A DNA stretch of 64,000 bases from Salinirubrum litoreum (GTDB lineage: Archaea > Halobacteriota > Halobacteria > Halobacteriales > Haloferacaceae): the NCBI RefSeq assembly GCF_020567425.1, contig NZ_JAJCVJ010000001.1:682001-746000 (forward strand), written 5' to 3'. How positions within the stretch are numbered: the first letter of the stretch is position 1; every line of letters begins with the position of its first letter. Under the pieces are notes generated by a model. It did not search any database. It was not told the DNA's origin and saw nothing but the letters and a program-made list of their open reading frames with translations. The position numbers were made by a program, and so were the translations under genes. Shown here in pieces: positions 27,246-35,865 of the stretch.

Positions 27246-27362
27246 TCACGACGATTCGGTACGCTCGCGGACGACTTGCATCCACAGGAGGGCGGTCTGG
27301 AGTGCGAGTACGAGCAGTGTCAGGAGCTGCACGCCGACGCGGATGGCTGTCGCTGGGTCCAT
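27246..27362 (-). CDS. 38-residue single-helix membrane protein
   Basis: The product starts MDPATAIRVGVQLL and has one hydrophobic helix (about 8-28, VGVQLLTLLVLALQTALLW) followed by a short basic/acidic tail. Codon use fits the host. A TATA-like box (caaagcttatagc on the minus strand, near 27450) is rather far. Longer in-frame starts exist (to 27470) but add residues with poor composition. Small single-helix proteins of this sort are often missed; the function is unknown. Confidence 0.55.
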   Translation of the reverse strand: MDPATAIRVGVQLLTLLVLALQTALLWMQVVRERTESS

Positions 27363-27593
27363 GCGTGTGTGCCTCCGGTTCGGTCCACCCCTTACCGATG
27401 CCGACAGCACAACCAGTACACTCGTCAGTCCGTGGCAATCCGAACCGCTATAAGCTTTGGAATTGCTCACATATAAATGTTGGGTAGATTTCCGTAATCG
27501 GGGTGCAAATAACTGCGACGACGGCCACTCTCAGGCGTGACACGCCTGTCCCCGAACGAGAGCCATTTGAGTCCCGCCGACCAACCGGCGGGT

Positions 27594-27980
27594 ATGAGTC
27601 TCGACGCTTTGCCGGCGGGCTGGCAGGTCTGGACCGAGGAACACGAGGGTCGCGTGATCCTCGCGTACCGGCCGGACGTGTTCGACACCGAGCAGTTCCC
27701 CGCGCCGTGTCTGCCGACCATCTTCGTCTCGAACGGGTCACGTCGGAAGCGACCGGGCGCCTCGCAGGTCGCGACCGACACGTGGCACGCCTCCCTCCTG
27801 TTGGAACCGGAGATCGAAGGGCCGGTCCGGAAGTTCGACTCGCGGGAGGACGCGCTGGTCGGTGCGGTCGGACTCGCCGAGGCGTTCGTGGCTGGCGAGA
27901 TCGACTATCGCGGGCTGTACCAGGTGCCACGTGAGGACTACTTCGCGAAACTGGACGAGTTGGTCGGCGACAGCGAGTGA
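27594..27980 (+). CDS. DUF5820-like haloarchaeal protein
   Basis: The 128-residue cytoplasmic protein begins LDALPAGWQVWTEEHEGRVI and contains FPAPCLPTIFVSNGSRRKRP, WHASLLLEPEIEGPVRKFDS and a C-terminal YRGLYQVPREDYFAKLDELV. From memory these phrases match DUF5820, a family restricted to haloarchaea, with no assigned role. ATG at 27594 is chosen over an upstream in-frame start because the region before it is promoter-like (catataaatg, 27470-27479). No partner gene is adjacent. Confidence 0.75.
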   Translation: MSLDALPAGWQVWTEEHEGRVILAYRPDVFDTEQFPAPCLPTIFVSNGSRRKRPGASQVATDTWHASLLLEPEIEGPVRKFDSREDALVGAVGLAEAFVAGEIDYRGLYQVPREDYFAKLDELVGDSE

Positions 27981-28683
27981 GTCGTCCGGGGGTCCGGAAC
28001 TCGGTAGTCGCAGTCGTCCCCGAGCCTCCCCGACTGCTTGCGACCGAACTGCGAGCAGACCACTCCCTGTCGCTCGGGCCCTGCTCGGTGCCGGTCGCCA
28101 CCAGCTCGCGTCCTCGTGAGTTCCGGGTTATGATCGCGTGATCGGACGACGAGTGTCGCGTGCGCTTTCACCTCGAATTCGGCGCGCGAGGAGCGTCTTC
28201 GTGAGTCGGGCGAGACCGGAGGTCTCGCTGAAAACCGGCGCGGAGCGCCGGTGATGAAACGAACGAAGGTCAGCGAGAGCGTGTCTCTCGCCAGACGCGA
28301 GGGAGGCGGGGTGGGCGGTGCGGAGAACCCCGCCGAGGCCGGGGAGGACGAGGTGCGGTGCAGTGTGGTTGCGGTGCGGGTGCGGTTCCTCGCGTAGCAC
28401 GAGTAGCGTTGCTGATGCGGTCGTGGCCTGTGGCGCGGTCACGGTCGAATAGTCCGTTTGCACCGGATCGAGTAGTGGTGCCGTCGCGGTCTGTGGTGTC
28501 GTCGCGGTCGGTGTTCCAGTCTGCGGTGTCGTAGTAGTCGCGGTCTGCGGTGTCGTCGCTGTCAGCTGTAGAACCGACTCCCGACTGTCGGTGAACCGAC
28601 GACGAGAGCGAACACCCATCCACACCAACGCAGCCGTCGTCTCAGAGGAAACCACCATATCGCCAGCGCGCGTACGATCAGCG
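27981..28683. other. Gene-poor stretch with hairpins and low-complexity DNA
   Basis: This 703-base gap is the longest in the window. Open frames on both strands give Arg/Pro/Thr-rich, non-acidic translations unlike neighbouring proteins. Four consecutive perfect hairpins occupy 28210-28334. From about 28401 to 28563 the DNA consists of imperfect repeats of gtcgcggtctgyggtgtcgt. A Thr/Pro/Gln-rich translation of this part on the minus strand resembles a secreted-protein linker, but there is no start, signal peptide or domain to go with it. It could be a non-coding RNA gene or a degraded gene. Confidence 0.55.
28210..28334. other. Run of four perfect hairpins (candidate structured RNA)
   Basis: Stems are 28210-28217/28221-28228 (8 pairs), 28235-28240/28246-28251 (6 pairs), 28273-28279/28285-28291 (7 pairs) and 28305-28312/28327-28334 (8 pairs), all without mismatch. 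Linkers include tgaaaa and tgatgaaacgaacgaag. I could not match it to RNase P, SRP or C/D-box RNA. Strand unknown. Confidence 0.4.
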
Positions 28684-28782
28684 ATGGCCGACTCCCAGAC
28701 CCGGTGTAAGATCTGCGGTCGCACCTTCGAGAGCGACGAGGCACTCCGGAAACACGTCCGCGAGATCGGACTCGTGGACTGA
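28684..28782 (+). CDS. 32-residue zinc-finger-like protein
   Basis: The product reads like a single C2H2 finger: CKICGRTFESDEALRKH. Cysteines 8 and 11 and one histidine are in place, but the second histidine expected three to five residues later is absent (the tail is VREIGLVD), so it may not bind zinc in the usual way or uses another residue. Haloarchaea encode many such tiny zinc-finger proteins, some of which affect growth. A TATA-like ccatatcg lies about 25-30 bases before the ATG at 28684. Confidence 0.65.
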   Translation: MADSQTRCKICGRTFESDEALRKHVREIGLVD

Positions 28783-28800
28783 CTCGCCCGACGATGCACC

Positions 28801-29604
28801 CTACCGATAGCGATTCAACCGATCACGAAGTTGCTTCGCCGAGCCACGGGCGGCCTTGTCGAAGTTCTCACCCTCGCCCGCGAAGATGATCCCCCGCGAG
28901 GAGTTCACGAGGCCGACACCCACGCCGTCCCGGTCGGCGAGGCCGTACTCGACCGCCGCCTCGACGTCGCCGCCCTGTGCGCCGACCCCCGGCACGAGGA
29001 ACGGGATGTCCGGGACCTGCTCCCGGAGCGATTCGAGTTCCTCGGGCGCGGTGGCACCGACCACCAGGCCGACGTTGTCGTTCGCGTTCCACAGGTCCGC
29101 GAGCGCCGCGACACGCTCGTACACCGTTTCGCCCGAGTCGAGTTCGAGGTCCTGCAGGTCCGCGCCGCCGGGGTTCGAGGTCCGGCAGAGGACGAACACG
29201 CCCTTCTCCTGTCGGTCGAGAAACGGCTGGAGCGAGTCCCGACCCATGTAGGGGTTCACGGTGATCGCGTCCGCACGGTCCAGCAGGCCGGCGTACTGCC
29301 GGGTCGTGTTCCCGATGTCGGCGCGTTTGGCGTCCAAGAGGACCGGGACGTCCTTGCCGTGGGCGTAGGCGATCGTCTCCGTCAGGGCGCGCCAGCCGTC
29401 GGGGTCCTCGTAGAACGCCGCGTTCGGCTTGTAACACGCCGCGAACTCGTGGGTCGCGTCGATGATCCGGCGGTTGAACGCCCACCGGGGCAGGTCGTAC
29501 TCCTGGAGATGCTCGGGGATCCGACTCGGGTCCGGGTCGAGGCCGACCGAGACGACGCTGTCGGTCGCCCGGATGCGATCCGCGAGCGTGTCGAAGAACG
29601 TCAT
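28801..29604 (-). CDS. pyrF: Orotidine-5'-phosphate decarboxylase
   Basis: The 267-residue enzyme makes UMP from OMP, the last step of de novo pyrimidine synthesis. The active-site block LLDAKRADIGNT supplies Asp91, Lys93 and Asp96. Also seen are GLDPDPSRIP, the phosphate-binding GVGAQGGD and the C-terminal NSSRGIIFAG. Length and wording match the type 2 (long) family used by haloarchaea and many bacteria. The gene is alone and divergent from the aldolase-FBPase pair. Confidence 0.95.
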   Translation of the reverse strand: MTFFDTLADRIRATDSVVSVGLDPDPSRIPEHLQEYDLPRWAFNRRIIDATHEFAACYKPNAAFYEDPDGWRALTETIAYAHGKDVPVLLDAKRADIGNTTRQYAGLLDRADAITVNPYMGRDSLQPFLDRQEKGVFVLCRTSNPGGADLQDLELDSGETVYERVAALADLWNANDNVGLVVGATAPEELESLREQVPDIPFLVPGVGAQGGDVEAAVEYGLADRDGVGVGLVNSSRGIIFAGEGENFDKAARGSAKQLRDRLNRYR

Positions 29605-29812
29605 GCTCGGTGGTGGCGCGGACGCGACCCTCGTTCTTTCGATCCGTCTCGACCGGTCGCCTCCACCGGCTGGTTCGTTGACTACGACTGTAGTAACTCG
29701 TTGCCACGAGACTCACTCAGATCGTTGTAAACGTTCTCTGATACTCTCAGAAGCCGTCATATCCGATTTCTGACCACCAACTACTTACGTCAGTTCGTCA
29801 CAGTACAGCGTG

Positions 29813-30610
29813 ATGTTGCCCTTTGCCGACAGCCCGATCAAGCGCAACGGAAAGTCACTCATCCTCGCCTACGACCACGGGCTGGAACACGGCCCGGCCG
29901 ACTTCAAAGGGATGCCGGAGACGGCCGATCCGGAGCGGACGTTCGAACTCGGCACCCACGACGCGGTCACGGCGGTCGCAGTACAGAAGGGAATCGCCGA
30001 GGCGTACTACCCCTCCTACGAAGACGACGTGAACCTGCTGGTGAAACTCAACGGGACCTCGAACCTCTGGATGGGCGAACCGAACCAACCGGTCAACTGT
30101 ACGGTCGACTACGCGGTCGACATCGGCGCGGTCGGTGTCGGCTTCACCATCTACGGCGGATCGAACCACGAGGTCGAGATGTTCGAGGAGTTCCGCGAGG
30201 CACAGCAGTCCTGCCGGGACTACGACATCCCGATGGTGATGTGGTCGTACCCGCGCGGGCAGGGACTCAAGAACGACACGGCACCCGACACGATCGCCTA
30301 CGCGACCCGCCTCGCCCTGGAGATCGGTGCCGACATGGTGAAGGTGAAGTACCCCGGCAGCCCCGACGCGATGAGCCACGCGGTGAACATGGCGGGGAAG
30401 ATGCCGGTCGTGATGTCAGGGGGGTCGAAGATCAGCGACGAGGAGTTCCTGCAGACGGTCAGTGCGTCACTGGACGCAGGTGCGAAGGGACTCGCGGTCG
30501 GCCGGAACATCTGGCAACGTGACAACCCGATCGAGATGCTCGACATGCTGGAACAACTGATCTTCGAGGACGCGAGCGTCGAGGCGGCGCTCGCGCACGG
30601 CGGCGACTGA
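29813..30610 (+). CDS. Class I fructose-bisphosphate aldolase (archaeal DhnA type)
   Basis: The 265-residue aldolase works through a Schiff base in glycolysis/gluconeogenesis. It has the LAYDHGLEHGP start (Asp21 block), SYPRGQG, the KVKYPGSPDAM segment containing the lysine candidates 177 and 179, and the phosphate-binding VMSGGSK and GLAVGRNIWQ. The gene overlaps fructose-1,6-bisphosphatase by one base, which supports hexose-phosphate metabolism over the related aroA'-type shikimate enzyme. The ATG at 29813 follows an in-frame GTG at 29810. An inverted repeat tctga/tcaga (29737-29751) lies 60-75 bases upstream. Confidence 0.9.
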   Translation: MLPFADSPIKRNGKSLILAYDHGLEHGPADFKGMPETADPERTFELGTHDAVTAVAVQKGIAEAYYPSYEDDVNLLVKLNGTSNLWMGEPNQPVNCTVDYAVDIGAVGVGFTIYGGSNHEVEMFEEFREAQQSCRDYDIPMVMWSYPRGQGLKNDTAPDTIAYATRLALEIGADMVKVKYPGSPDAMSHAVNMAGKMPVVMSGGSKISDEEFLQTVSASLDAGAKGLAVGRNIWQRDNPIEMLDMLEQLIFEDASVEAALAHGGD

Positions 30611-31572
30611 TGACCGACCCAGACGACGCGGCCGGTTCGGACGATCCGAGCGACGCTAGTGACCCACCCGACGCGTCGGCAGACGGGACCGGGGAGACGA
30701 TCACCGCGGTCTTCGACGTGATCGCCGAGACGGCCCCGGACATCCGCCACGGCCTGCCCGGCAGACGCCTCGAAGACGCCGGCGTCAACCCCAGCGGCGA
30801 GCGACAGGCGGCGGCGGACGTGTACGCCGACGACCTCCTGCGCGACCGGATCGGCGAGGTCGCGGGCGTCGCGGAGTACGCCAGCGAGGAACGCCCCGAC
30901 GTCATCGACGTCTCCGGTGCAGAGTCGGACGCGCCCGGCGATCACGACGCGACGCTCTCGGTCGGCGTGGACCCCCTCGACGGCTCCTCGAACCTCAAAC
31001 CGAACAACACGATGGGCACCATCGTCGCGGTCTACGACGCGCCCCTGCCGGCGGACGGCGACCACCTCGTCGCCGGCGGCTACGTCCTCTTCGGCCCGGT
31101 GACGACGATGGTCGTCGCCCGCGAGGGCCACGTCACCGAGTATCTGATCGAGGACGACGGGACCCGGAACGTCGTGCAAGACGACGTGCGACTGCCCGAC
31201 CAACCGGGCGTCTACGGCGTCGGCGGGCGCGTCCCCGACTGGCCCGACGACGTGACCGACTACGTCCGCGAGGTCGAGTCGGACGACAGCATGAAACTCC
31301 GGTACGGCGGGTCGATGATCGGCGACGTGAACCAGGTCGTCACCTACGGCGGCGTCTTCGCGTACCCGAAACTCCACTCGGCACCGAACGGGAAACTCCG
31401 CCTCCAGTTCGAGGGCGCGCCCATCGCCTACGTGCTGGAGTGTGCCGGCGGGAAGTCCACCGACGGCGAGCAGTCGCTCCTCGACGTGCCGGCGACCGAC
31501 CTCCACCAGCGCGTACCGGTGTACATCGGCAACGCCGAGTTGATCGACCGACTCGAATCGGCCGTCGAGTGA
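30610..31572 (+). CDS. fbp: Fructose-1,6-bisphosphatase (class I)
   Basis: The 320-residue gluconeogenic phosphatase carries the metal-binding motif DPLDGSSN (121-128), SEERPDVIDV-type acidic residues before it, and the substrate block MKLRYGGSMIGDVNQVV with GKLRLQFEGAPIAYVLECAGG. An acidic, Ser/Asp-rich N-terminal extension (1-25) is characteristic of haloarchaeal proteins. The ATG overlaps the aldolase stop (TGATG), so the two are translated as a unit for the reverse glycolytic route. Confidence 0.93.
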   Translation: MTDPDDAAGSDDPSDASDPPDASADGTGETITAVFDVIAETAPDIRHGLPGRRLEDAGVNPSGERQAAADVYADDLLRDRIGEVAGVAEYASEERPDVIDVSGAESDAPGDHDATLSVGVDPLDGSSNLKPNNTMGTIVAVYDAPLPADGDHLVAGGYVLFGPVTTMVVAREGHVTEYLIEDDGTRNVVQDDVRLPDQPGVYGVGGRVPDWPDDVTDYVREVESDDSMKLRYGGSMIGDVNQVVTYGGVFAYPKLHSAPNGKLRLQFEGAPIAYVLECAGGKSTDGEQSLLDVPATDLHQRVPVYIGNAELIDRLESAVE

Positions 31573-31697
31573 CAGCCAGGGACACCGCCGCGAGAAGGCG
31601 GAAGGGTCCACTTCTGTGCGGGAGGCGTAGTCCGTCGACGGTTCGGCGGTCGAAACCCTCACAACGTTCATGACGCGCTACCGAGAACCGTGAGACG

Positions 31698-33206
31698 ATG
31701 CCAGACGGCGCACCGATTCGGGTCCTGCACGTCGACGACGACCCGGCGTTTCTCGATCTCACGGCCGTCTCGCTGGCCGACGACGAGATCGAGGTCGTCA
31801 GCGAGTCCGACGCGAACGCCGTCTTGGACCGACTCGCCGAGGAACCAGGCTCCACCTGTGGAGCGACCGCCGAGTCCGGGCCGACCGCAGCGGCGGACCC
31901 GCCGCGAGGTGACGCCGCGTTCGACTGTGTGATCAGCGACTTCGACATGCCGGGGATGGACGGCCTGTCGCTGCTGGAAGCGGTCCGGCAGTCGTACCCC
32001 GCGCTCCCGTTCGTGCTGTTCACTGGGAAGGGGAGCGAGGAGATCGCCGCAGAGGCGATCTCGGCGGGTGTGACCGACTACATCCAGAAACAGGGGGGCG
32101 GCGAACAGTTCCGCCTGCTCGTGAACCGCGTCCGGAACGCGGTCGCACAGGCCCGCGCAGAACGCCGACTCGAACGGAGCGAGGAGCGCTACCGCCGGCT
32201 GGTCGACACCTCGCCGACGCCGATCGGCATCTACGCCGCTTCGGGTGAGATCGTCTACGCGAACCGGGCCGGCGTGGACTTCTTCGACGCCGACGACCCC
32301 GAGGACCTCTGTGGCCGGACGGTCTTCGAGTTGGTCGACCCGAGCGACCGGGACCTCGCCGAGGAGCGCGCCCGCCGAGTCATCGACGACCGGACGCCCG
32401 CACCGCCGCTCGAACTCGAACTGACCAGTTTCGCGGGTGAACGCCGGCACGCCGTCTTGACCTCCGCCCCGGTGGAGTACGCCGGCGAACCGGCCGCGCA
32501 GGTCGTGCTCAACGACATCACCGAGTACGTGCAGACACACGAGGAACTCGCGCGGCGGAACGAGCAACTGGACCGGTTCACCGGCGTCGTGAGTCACGAC
32601 CTCCGGAACCCGCTGAACGTCCTCTCCGGGCGACTGACGACCGCCCGCGACCGGGCCGACCAGATGGAGGGCCCGACCGCCGAGGCGCTCCGGCGCGACC
32701 TGACCCGGATGGCCGAGGCGGCCGGGAACATGGGCGCCCTCGTCTCCGACCTGTTGACGCTGGCCCGAGAGGGTGACACGGTGGACAGCCCCGAACCGGT
32801 GTGGCTCCCGACGGTCGCGCGCTCCGCGTGGGCGGACGTGCCGACCGGCGAGTCGGCCGAGTTGGTGGTGGACGCGAACCGGTCGATCCCCGGCGACGAG
32901 CATCGCCTGCAGGAGTTGTTACAGAATCTGTACGCGAACGCGGTCCAGCACGGCGGCGCGGAGGTGACGGTCAGGGTACTCGGCCTGCCCGAGACGCCGG
33001 GGTTCGCGGTCGCGGACGACGGCCGGGGGTTCACAGACGCGGATCGGTCGTCGGTGTTCGACCACGGCTACACGACAGACAGCGACGGCACCGGGTTCGG
33101 TCTGGCCATCGTCGAACGCATCGTGGAGGCTCACGGCTGGTCGGTCCGGGCGACCGAGAGCGACGCCGACGGCGCGCGATTCGAGATTCGGACCGACACG
33201 GAGTGA
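31698..33206 (+). CDS. Hybrid sensor: receiver-PAS-histidine kinase
   Basis: The 502-residue cytoplasmic sensor starts with a response-regulator receiver domain (1-130) with acidic pocket Asp13/Asp14, phosphoacceptor Asp81 in VISDFDMPGMDG and Lys111 in FTGKGSEE. Next is a PAS domain (about 165-280), then HisKA with His300 in VVSHDLRNPLNVL, and an ATPase domain with NLYANAVQHGG, VADDGRGF and GTGFGLAIVERIV. The receiver-first layout is common in haloarchaea and suggests a phosphorelay with another kinase. No membrane helix is present, and no partner gene is adjacent. Between receiver positions 47 and 75 is a hydrophilic insert. Confidence 0.92.
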   Translation: MPDGAPIRVLHVDDDPAFLDLTAVSLADDEIEVVSESDANAVLDRLAEEPGSTCGATAESGPTAAADPPRGDAAFDCVISDFDMPGMDGLSLLEAVRQSYPALPFVLFTGKGSEEIAAEAISAGVTDYIQKQGGGEQFRLLVNRVRNAVAQARAERRLERSEERYRRLVDTSPTPIGIYAASGEIVYANRAGVDFFDADDPEDLCGRTVFELVDPSDRDLAEERARRVIDDRTPAPPLELELTSFAGERRHAVLTSAPVEYAGEPAAQVVLNDITEYVQTHEELARRNEQLDRFTGVVSHDLRNPLNVLSGRLTTARDRADQMEGPTAEALRRDLTRMAEAAGNMGALVSDLLTLAREGDTVDSPEPVWLPTVARSAWADVPTGESAELVVDANRSIPGDEHRLQELLQNLYANAVQHGGAEVTVRVLGLPETPGFAVADDGRGFTDADRSSVFDHGYTTDSDGTGFGLAIVERIVEAHGWSVRATESDADGARFEIRTDTE

Positions 33207-33327
33207 ACGGAGTAAGACTGGGAACTCGCGGTGCAGTCACGCGTGCGGGTCCGGACTCCCGGCGGTCTGACTCCGGTCGCGGTACTGTCGTCGCGGCTCT
33301 CCTCCCGTCACAGTCCGCGTACCGTCG

Positions 33328-35253
33328 TCACGCGCCGGTTTCGATCCGATCCTCGTCGACGAAGATCACGATCTTCTCGTACCAGAGGCGGAAGTAGTGG
33401 CGGTGGCCCTCGTAGGTCTCCAGTTGCCCCTCCACTTGCTCCAGATTCTGCTCGTGGACGATCACGACCGGCGGCGGGTCCTGCAGGGGCGCGCCCGCCT
33501 CGGACGGCGGTGTGCTGGTCACGTTCGCGTCCCACTTCTCCAGATACCACGGCAGGGGCATCCGACTCAGCCAGTTCTGTTCGCCGCCGCCGGGACCCGG
33601 CGGTTGGAGCGCGTCACTCTCGTTGCGGACGTAGAACAGCGGTTCGTCGCCGTCGTACCCCCCGTAGAACAACACGTCCGTCCCCTCGTTCTCCCGGACC
33701 ACGTCACGGACCTCGAGCAGGGTGTCTTTCATGTCGTTGTGGGGCTGTGCCCACTGGAGCACCTCGCGGTGCTCGTCGTTCGTCGAGTTCATGTAGGTCA
33801 CGTTCGCGCCGACCGCGCCCCCGACCGCGACGAGGATGACGAGCGCCGCGAGTCCCGTGCTGACCGCGTCGTCGGCCGACAGCGAGGCCCGCCCGGAGCG
33901 GTAGATCATCGCCAGGCCGACCGCCGCCGGCACGGCGAGGGGGACGATGGCGTGGACCGTCGCCCACGGCGCTTCGATGTCGGTGGCGATGGGATACCCG
34001 AGGATGCTGACGAAGCCCCAGTAACTCGCGAACGCGACCAGATCACGCGGCCCGTCGCCCGAGTAGCGATCCGCGAGAAAGCCGAGCACTGCGAAGGGGA
34101 TCACGACGAACGCGCCGTGCAGGAGCGTCTCCAGAAACCCGTAGAGGAAGGGCAGGTAGGCGTGGTCCTGGTGGCCGCCGGAGGCCCACGTGCCGACGAA
34201 CTTCTCCCACGACCCGACCGTCGCCTCGCCGACGACGCCGGGGAGCATCGCGGGGTTGCCGAACGCCTGCCAGAGATCCGGACGCGGCGCGTAGAAGAAG
34301 ACGATCACGAGGAAGAAGCCGACCAGCGCGCCGACCGCGTGGCCCCACCAGCCCCGGAACCGACGAGCGACTTCCCGCAGGCCACCGGCGACGAGTGCCG
34401 GTCGCGTCGGTGACCTCGGCGCGGTCGCACCCGTGTCGCCGCTGCCGGCACTCGGTGACTGGCCGCCGTCGGCCAGTGCCCGCGAGCGACTGGCACGCCG
34501 GAACTCGGCGAGTCGATCCAGCAGGTCTTCGCGGCGCGTGACGAGTCGGTGGTCCAGCAGGAGCGCGGCGGCCCCGGCGAAACAGACGACGTAGATCAGC
34601 GCGTTCTCCTTCGTGGTGAACGCCAGTCCGAGGCTCACGCCCGCAGGTGTGAGATAGCGTGCGTCCCGGACCGTGATCGCCCGGACGAGGAACCCGAGTG
34701 CGAAGACGGCGAACGTCGCCACGAGCAGGTCGCTGCGCATGAACCGGGAGTAGTAGACGAGGATCGGATTCAGCGCGAGTAGACCCGCCAGCGCCACGAT
34801 CTCGGCGTCCCGCAGGTGGTCGCGGAACAGCCACGCCGCAAGGGGGAGCAACCCGCCGATCACCGCGACCGGCAGGCGCGCGAGGAAGTCGCTGGGGACC
34901 ATCCCGAACGCGGCGGCCGCGGTGAACAGGTAGTCGTTGACGACCGGGACGAAGGGACCGTGGATGATCGGGCGGTAGCTCAACTGGCCGGACTCGTGGT
35001 AGCGGAGGAGCCAGTAGCCGACGCGAGCCTCGTCCCAGTGGAAGATTCGCCCGCCGAGTGCGTACAGGCGGAGCACGAGTGCGGCGACGGTCGTGAACAG
35101 GACCGCGAGGAGGACGTTCGACCGGTCACCCGCGAGTCGGCCGAGAAGCGACTCACCGGTGCCACCGGGCGAGTCGTCGTAGTCGGGCGAGGGCGTGTCG
35201 TCTCGCGCCGAGGGAGGGTCGGCGGGATCGGCGCTCGACGCATCAGCTGTCAT
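33328..35253 (-). CDS. Agl23-like membrane protein (TIGR03663), copy 1
   Basis: The 641-residue protein has about 12 membrane helices in a glycosyltransferase-C-like arrangement. The first outer loop holds RIFHWDEARVGYW (the acidic pair typical of GT-C active sites), with YRPIIHGPFVPVVNDYLF following. The C-terminal outer domain contains DVLFYGGYDGDEPLFYVRN and LPWYLEKWD. The family is annotated as flippase-activity-associated Agl23, implicated in lipid-linked sugar handling during archaeal protein glycosylation. Two Ser/Arg-rich loops are cytoplasmic. ATG at 35253 was chosen; an in-frame start 30 bases upstream is possible. A second copy is at 44304. Confidence 0.88.
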   Translation of the reverse strand: MTADASSADPADPPSARDDTPSPDYDDSPGGTGESLLGRLAGDRSNVLLAVLFTTVAALVLRLYALGGRIFHWDEARVGYWLLRYHESGQLSYRPIIHGPFVPVVNDYLFTAAAAFGMVPSDFLARLPVAVIGGLLPLAAWLFRDHLRDAEIVALAGLLALNPILVYYSRFMRSDLLVATFAVFALGFLVRAITVRDARYLTPAGVSLGLAFTTKENALIYVVCFAGAAALLLDHRLVTRREDLLDRLAEFRRASRSRALADGGQSPSAGSGDTGATAPRSPTRPALVAGGLREVARRFRGWWGHAVGALVGFFLVIVFFYAPRPDLWQAFGNPAMLPGVVGEATVGSWEKFVGTWASGGHQDHAYLPFLYGFLETLLHGAFVVIPFAVLGFLADRYSGDGPRDLVAFASYWGFVSILGYPIATDIEAPWATVHAIVPLAVPAAVGLAMIYRSGRASLSADDAVSTGLAALVILVAVGGAVGANVTYMNSTNDEHREVLQWAQPHNDMKDTLLEVRDVVRENEGTDVLFYGGYDGDEPLFYVRNESDALQPPGPGGGEQNWLSRMPLPWYLEKWDANVTSTPPSEAGAPLQDPPPVVIVHEQNLEQVEGQLETYEGHRHYFRLWYEKIVIFVDEDRIETGA

Positions 35254-35360
35254 GAGACGGTGTAGCCACTGCCGGGGTAACAACTCTTGTGATTACGACG
35301 ACAGTCGTTTGTCCTTTCGGCTCGCCGTCGGTCGCTCCCGACGACGCGCCCTCGTGGAGG

Positions 35361-35400
35361 GTGACCGACAGCGACCGACGGCGACCGACAGCGACCGACC
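35361..35400. repeat. Four tandem decamer repeats
   Basis: Four units of gcgaccgac(a/g/c), period 10, run from 35361 to 35400 (the first begins gt). Base 35371-35382 (gcgaccgacggc) is also the perfect inverse complement of 35324-35335. The repeats end 60 bases before the ribH ATG and fall in the region shared with the divergent Agl23-like gene. The period of one helical turn would place repeats on one face of the DNA, as for a cooperative regulator; slippage DNA is the simple alternative. Confidence 0.7.
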
Positions 35401-35460
35401 GACACTGCATCGCCTGCGCCGAACGGTAGTTCTTTGCCGAGGCCACACCACGCGACCGGT

Positions 35461-35865
35461 ATGACACGACTCGGACTGGTGGTGGCGCGGTTCAACGCCT
35501 CGGTGACGGAGCCGATGGCGGAGACGGCCCGCGAGACCGCCGGGGAGCGCGACGCCGAGATCGTCGAGACCGTCGAGATTCCCGGCGCGTACGACGCACC
35601 GCTCGCCGTGGATCGACTCGCTCGGCGGGACGACGTCGACGCCGTCGCGGTCGTCGGTGCTATCGTCACGGGCGACACCGACCACGATCAGGTCATCGGC
35701 CACGCGGTCGCCGAGAAACTGGCCGACGTGAGCGTGGATCGGGACACACCGGTCGCGTTCGGCGTCTCGGGGCCGGGCCAGAGTGGTGCCGAAGCGCGCG
35801 AGCGCATCGAGAAAGGAGCGGAAGCAGTAAACAGTGCGGTCGATATGTACGAGACACTACCATGA
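35461..35865 (+). CDS. ribH: 6,7-dimethyl-8-ribityllumazine synthase
   Basis: The 134-residue enzyme condenses the butanone phosphate and ribityl-pyrimidine precursors in riboflavin synthesis. Landmarks are LGLVVARFNASVTEPM, EIPGAYDAPLAVDRL, and the catalytic-site loop GAIVTGDTDHDQVIGHAV with its histidine; the TPVAFGVSG stretch matches the family. It is shorter than bacterial proteins, as in other archaea. The stop overlaps the start of the aminotransferase gene by four bases. Confidence 0.93.
   Translation: MTRLGLVVARFNASVTEPMAETARETAGERDAEIVETVEIPGAYDAPLAVDRLARRDDVDAVAVVGAIVTGDTDHDQVIGHAVAEKLADVSVDRDTPVAFGVSGPGQSGAEARERIEKGAEAVNSAVDMYETLP

Noticed and set aside
28240-28275. C/D-box small RNA (gtgatga and ctga words)
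   Set aside because: A C-box-like gtgatga is present, but the only ctga lies upstream and no D box follows within the expected distance; the hairpins fit better.
28128-28799. Thr/Pro-rich gene on the minus strand
   Set aside because: It would overlap the zinc-finger gene, lacks a signal peptide or domain, and most of its translation is Arg/Pro/Ser-rich, unlike host proteins.
29737-29751. TrmB sugar-regulator site before the aldolase gene
   Set aside because: A tact word is present in an inverted repeat, but the TACT-N7/8-GAGTA pattern as I remember it is not completed on either strand.
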